Positions 60,170 to 64,000 of a DNA stretch of 64,000 bases are shown piece by piece. This DNA comes from Sapria himalayana (Eukaryota > Streptophyta > Magnoliopsida > Malpighiales > Rafflesiaceae): the NCBI GenBank assembly GCA_029783825.1, contig JAREIK010000506.1:512502-576501 (forward strand). Reading direction: 5' to 3'. Made by a program: the position numbers and the translations under genes. A model generated the notes under the pieces. It was not told where the DNA came from, did not search any database, and saw only the letters and a list, made by a program, of their open reading frames with translations. Positions within the stretch are counted from its first letter, which is position 1; every line of letters starts with the position of its first letter.

Positions 60170-62350
60170 ATCAAAATATTATTGACATATATTACTAAAA
60201 TCACATGAAAATCTTCTAATCTTCATTAGAGAAAACATAAATAGTCTAAAATGCATCTCATAATACCAAATGTGAAAATCTACTAAACCATACCATATTA
60301 GATTATCTATCCATAGAGGATTATCTATAACCTACACACCATACCTATGTTCTTAGGAACAATGAATCATGGTGGGTGTTAAATAAACATTTATTTCTTG
60401 AGATTATAATGAAAAAATATTTTCCTTAAATCTAGCTAGTATATAGTCTACTTTTGAGATGCAATAAAAGAAAGTGACAATTTAATGGTAGTCATTTTGG
60501 TCACAAGGGAAAAGTATCCTAGAAGTCAACATAATAAGTCTGTATAAATCTCCTCAACACCAACCTTGCCTTGAGCTGATCAACATAACATGTCATCATG
60601 CAATATGACTAAGTATAATTGACAGATTGTAAATGCACATTGAGGGTGATGTTGAGTGCATATAGATATTTGATGAAAGAAGAACTAATGGAGATAAGTA
60701 AAGTATGATTTTATTTCATATGCTAATTTTTGTTACACACTCTCATCATTTCTATGATTGTTCTAAAGAGAGCAATATTGCTATTTTCCATTTTCATTGA
60801 GTATTACTTTGATGTGAGAAAGATTTTGTAGAAATTGATTCTCAGATTTCCCGAGTGTACATTTTTTGGTTAACTAATTCACCATTTCCTTATTACTTTG
60901 TGGTGATTAGTTGAGGGAGCTCCTATGGATAAATATGTGGATACAATATATCTGTTAGTGTCTTTCTTGAAATTGTTATGCATGAAGAGGGAAATAGAAG
61001 AAGATAAAAAAATAGAAAAAACTAATGCTTGAAGGGGAAGTATCAGTGGAAATTTGAGAAGAAGATGCATCCTTTATCATGAGTGACACAAGAGACAAAA
61101 AGAATGAAAAGAATATGAGAAGATAAACTAGTACGTTTTAAGTATACTTTAGTTGTACATGGTGATATATTTATAGATATCTTATGTAATTTGATAAATA
61201 TGTAGTTGAATATAGATCAAGACAAGGAAGAGTTGAAAAGAGAAATCAATTTACTACACATAGGAGTAGCAGAAGAGGTTGTCAAGTTTGAAGATTGAAT
61301 CTACAAACCTAACTACATCTCACGGCTAGTTTCTCAAAATATTTTGGAATAAGATTTCAAGTAGATTAAATGTGATTACACTTAGTTTATCTAACATAAT
61401 ATATCATCATGCAAGATGACTAGGTATCTCAAAAAGAGTACCTAGGGTCATATAGTTTTTGAGCAACAATAAAAAATGAGATATATAGAATCAAAATAAG
61501 AGTAAAAAAGTATTCAAGACAACAAGTACTTTATAGAACATGTCTTTGATTTCTTTCATAATATAATTGTAAAGTCCAAGACACTCTTTAAATTAGATTA
61601 GCTAATGTGATACAAAAGTCGTCTATGGAAAACTACAAGAGTATCTCTCAAGTATATACCTTTAGGTTGTGATTATCAAGTTTTCTAACATTTACCTCCA
61701 TCTACTAGAGAAACTCACATCATTTATTTAGTGGGGTACTCACATTAGGCAACTTTCTTTAGTACAACTTCTTATGAATGGTGTGCTACTCTCCTCAAAG
61801 CTAGTTATGTTAGTTTCATGAGATATAAGCATAAGTGCAAGATCAATGATTATCCCTCCATGAGGAGCAACAATTATACATGAGAATGAGTCTACCACTA
61901 TAATGAGTTAATGTGTTCTTTTGGATCAAGTCCATAAAGAAGGATTGATCATCAAAGAATATCATATTGGTACTCATAATGATACTCATGATCTTTAGTT
62001 AATAATACATAATTCTAAGTATTAGAGTATCCAAGAAAAACATTATTGATAGTGTGCACAACTATTTCTCTCTGCCTGGAGAAAGATCTTAAACAAAAAA
62101 AATATAACAAAAAATTTTGGTGTAAGGTGAAAGAATCACTCTCATAGGAATATGAGTTAGTATGAGATATGACTTGAAAGAATAGAAGGTGACATATAGT
62201 TGATTAGAAAGTTAATATTTAATACCACTTCTCCCCAAAGGTATTTAAGTACTCTTACTAAGTAGGAGAGTCTAAGGTATCTTAATTAGATAGTAGTTCT
62301 TTCTCTTATCAATCTCATTTTGTAAAGGGGTATCAACACTTAATGTTATT
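60170..62350 (-). pseudogene. Second, older Copia relic, integrase to RT (Copia-B)
   Basis: On the minus strand from right to left: TPLQNEIDKRKN (about 62335-62300, the integrase TPQQNGxAERKN motif), LLLSKS, then LSPGREK and SIMFFLDT near 62075-62020. Further left are the RT start KARLVLRRFIQTYYVDF (about 60570-60520) and, in another frame, FSLVTKMTTIKL (about 60510-60480). The rest of RT is missing where Copia-A begins. Decay is much heavier than in Copia-A, so Copia-A probably landed in or beside it. Confidence 0.7.
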
Positions 62351-63069
62351 TGAACTATCTCATATTCCTCAAAGTAACATTTTTGATCATCCTATAAGAT
62401 TTAAAAATGACTTAGTGAATCATATAAGATATACAAGATGAGAGTATATCCTAATAATCAATAGATATCACTCATCAAATGCTTGGTTGTGAAATTTTTA
62501 GCTTATCCAACAAAATATATACTAGATGAGAGTATATCACTAGTAGATTAATAGTTGACAAAGATTTAGAATGATTCTTATGGATGAAGAAAAATGAGTA
62601 CAATCCATCTTGTTTAATCTTGAGAAAATTCCTATGTATGATATATCCATCTTGCATATAAACGTATGAGGAAGAGAATGTAATGTCATAATTAGTGATG
62701 ATAAATAAGTCATGTCAAGCTGACATAATCTACTTTTTTTTGGCCAAGGCACCCACAATGTTGGAAAAACATACCTAATAAACTGAGCAGCCTGAAATGG
62801 CCTACTAGTCTTATGAGAACTAGGTTGTGTTGGGACCAATTTAAGTCATATTGGAAAATACGAGAATAAAACCTAGAAAAATTAGAATAAATATAGAGGT
62901 AAGATGGAACTATACCTATTTAAGGTTAAGAGAAATAAGATATAAAAATATTATTTTAGTATTTAATATTACATAAAAAAAGAGATTTTACTAAATAATA
63001 TTCATTGGTTTATTATCCTGTATCTCATTTAATTGTATCCCAATATATATTTTTTTATCCCACCCCCTC

Positions 63070-63112
63070 CCCACCCCTCAAACCCATACCATGTGTAGGT
63101 TTGAGGGGTGGG
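63070..63112. repeat. Perfect 15-bp inverted repeat (hairpin)
   Basis: CCCACCCCTCAAACC (63070-63084) and its exact complement (63098-63112) are separated by 13 bases. It is the only GC-rich patch in the last kilobase. Confidence 0.85.
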
Positions 63113-63390
63113 CCTTGAGGCTTTAAGGTCAAAGCATGTAAAACCCTGATCCTAGCATTATGAATAGAGTGACTGATGAAGATATCATGGGGTACATATC
63201 AGACATCCCAAGGGATCAAAGATATGTCCCCATGGTTAGGTTAGGTGGCTTGCTTTTTTACCAATCAAACTATCATATTATTGTTCCTAATTAAAATTTT
63301 TTACTTTAATATTTTTGACATATAGGAAAGATTCATTTAGGAAAATAATAGAAAAAATGAGATAAATTTAATAAATATTAGAATTATCAT

Positions 63391-63393
<3 letters not shown>

Positions 63394-63424
<31 letters not shown>
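63394..63424. repeat. (TA)n microsatellite
   Basis: About fifteen uninterrupted TA units. Confidence 0.9.
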
Positions 63425-63426
<2 letters not shown>

Positions 63427-64000
63427 GTTGCCATTGTTTTAGATCCTAAGTTAGTTTAACTAATATATATAATAGTCTTAATCACAATGTTGAATATATG
63501 AATATAAATTTTGCAAACACATAATTATTTTTACATAATGTGAAAGTCAAATTATTTGAATATATAGTATTTAAGAAATAATATTTGGGCAATAACTACT
63601 TAATCTGGTAACTAAAGATGCTTTAGATGTCAACAAAAGGAAAAAAAATACTTGTAGATATTTTTGATGCACCTTCAAGGACTAACTACTTCTTTCATAA
63701 TGTCCAGTTTTAGTACCATTATAACTTAGCAAGAAACATTATCCCAAGGGAGTAAGAGTATAACACTCAAAACTAATGCAATATTTATAAATTGAATTTT
63801 TATTGATAGGTTTTACTAGTAGTGATAATTTCAAGATCATAGAGTGATGGAGATCACTACCAAAAATTTTCTAGTGTTTTTCAAATTAGCATGAGATCTC
63901 TTAATAGATTTATCTTTGAAGAATTTATCTAGTATTTAGTTTTACTAATAAAATAATTTGATGATTAGGAACAAAACTAACATTAGAAATGATTGAGGTG

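Larger units (their letters stand above)
62351..64000. other. AT-rich DNA; integrase flank, hairpin and TA microsatellite
   Basis: The left part probably contains more unreadable Copia-B. A GC-rich hairpin lies at 63070-63112 and a TA array at 63394-63424. No gene was recognised up to the window end; the ORF at 62540-62839 shows no domain. Confidence 0.4.

Noticed and set aside
1..64000. tRNA, rRNA and organelle DNA insertions
   Set aside because: Looked for typical tRNA arms and conserved rRNA or plastid gene stretches while reading; none was recognised. A tRNAscan or organelle search would be decisive.

Overview
The window looks like gene-poor nuclear DNA of a flowering plant. It is very AT-rich, has many TA, GT and CA microsatellites, and is built from layered plant transposons: hAT and CACTA DNA elements, Copia and Gypsy pol relics, and a hAT-type MITE. 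No intact host gene could be supported, and no rRNA, tRNA or CRISPR array was recognised. The species cannot be named from this sequence.

Layout. Positions 1-11488 are AT-rich, with a decayed tandem repeat (about 1087-1575), two inverted copies of one repeat (about 4345-4930 and 8420-9000) and microsatellites. From 11489 to 16372 lie a hAT terminal fragment, a CACTA 5' end with a long subterminal repeat array, an 18-bp GC-rich minisatellite and a 5'-truncated hAT (hAT-A) carrying a long transposase ORF. Positions 17170-18330 hold a wrecked Gypsy pol. hAT-B, a sister of hAT-A, occupies 18661-21973 with an exact 8-bp target duplication. A degenerate Copia pol (about 23335-24960, perhaps to 26240) contains a GC-rich hAT relic. 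Positions 27700-31150 hold GC-richer islands, splice-like borders and a promoter-like segment that may be an unrecognised gene relic. Positions 32260-34750 are a plus-strand Copia relic whose gag was split by a 562-bp hAT MITE (exact 8-bp duplication). Positions 34755-37096 are a third, truncated copy of the hAT-A/B family, probably with a solo LTR in it.

The two best-defined objects are hAT-D (40679-45097) and CACTA-2 (46616-54279). hAT-D is a 4419-bp element with matching termini and an exact 8-bp duplication; its BED-finger transposase is interrupted by one in-frame stop, and a later splice donor seems lost. CACTA-2 has CACTA termini, a TAA duplication and subterminal CCGACCA-type arrays. 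It carries a decayed TnpA-like gene and, on the opposite strand, pieces of a host gene resembling a plastidic glucose transporter. The right end (56867-62350) contains two minus-strand Copia relics side by side.

The genes do not form a host pathway. They are mobilisation genes at various stages of decay. The findings that most deserve follow-up are the gene capture in CACTA-2, the nearly intact hAT-D, the minisatellite that seems to have grown from hAT-A subterminal DNA, and the possible gene relic at 27.7-31.1 kb.
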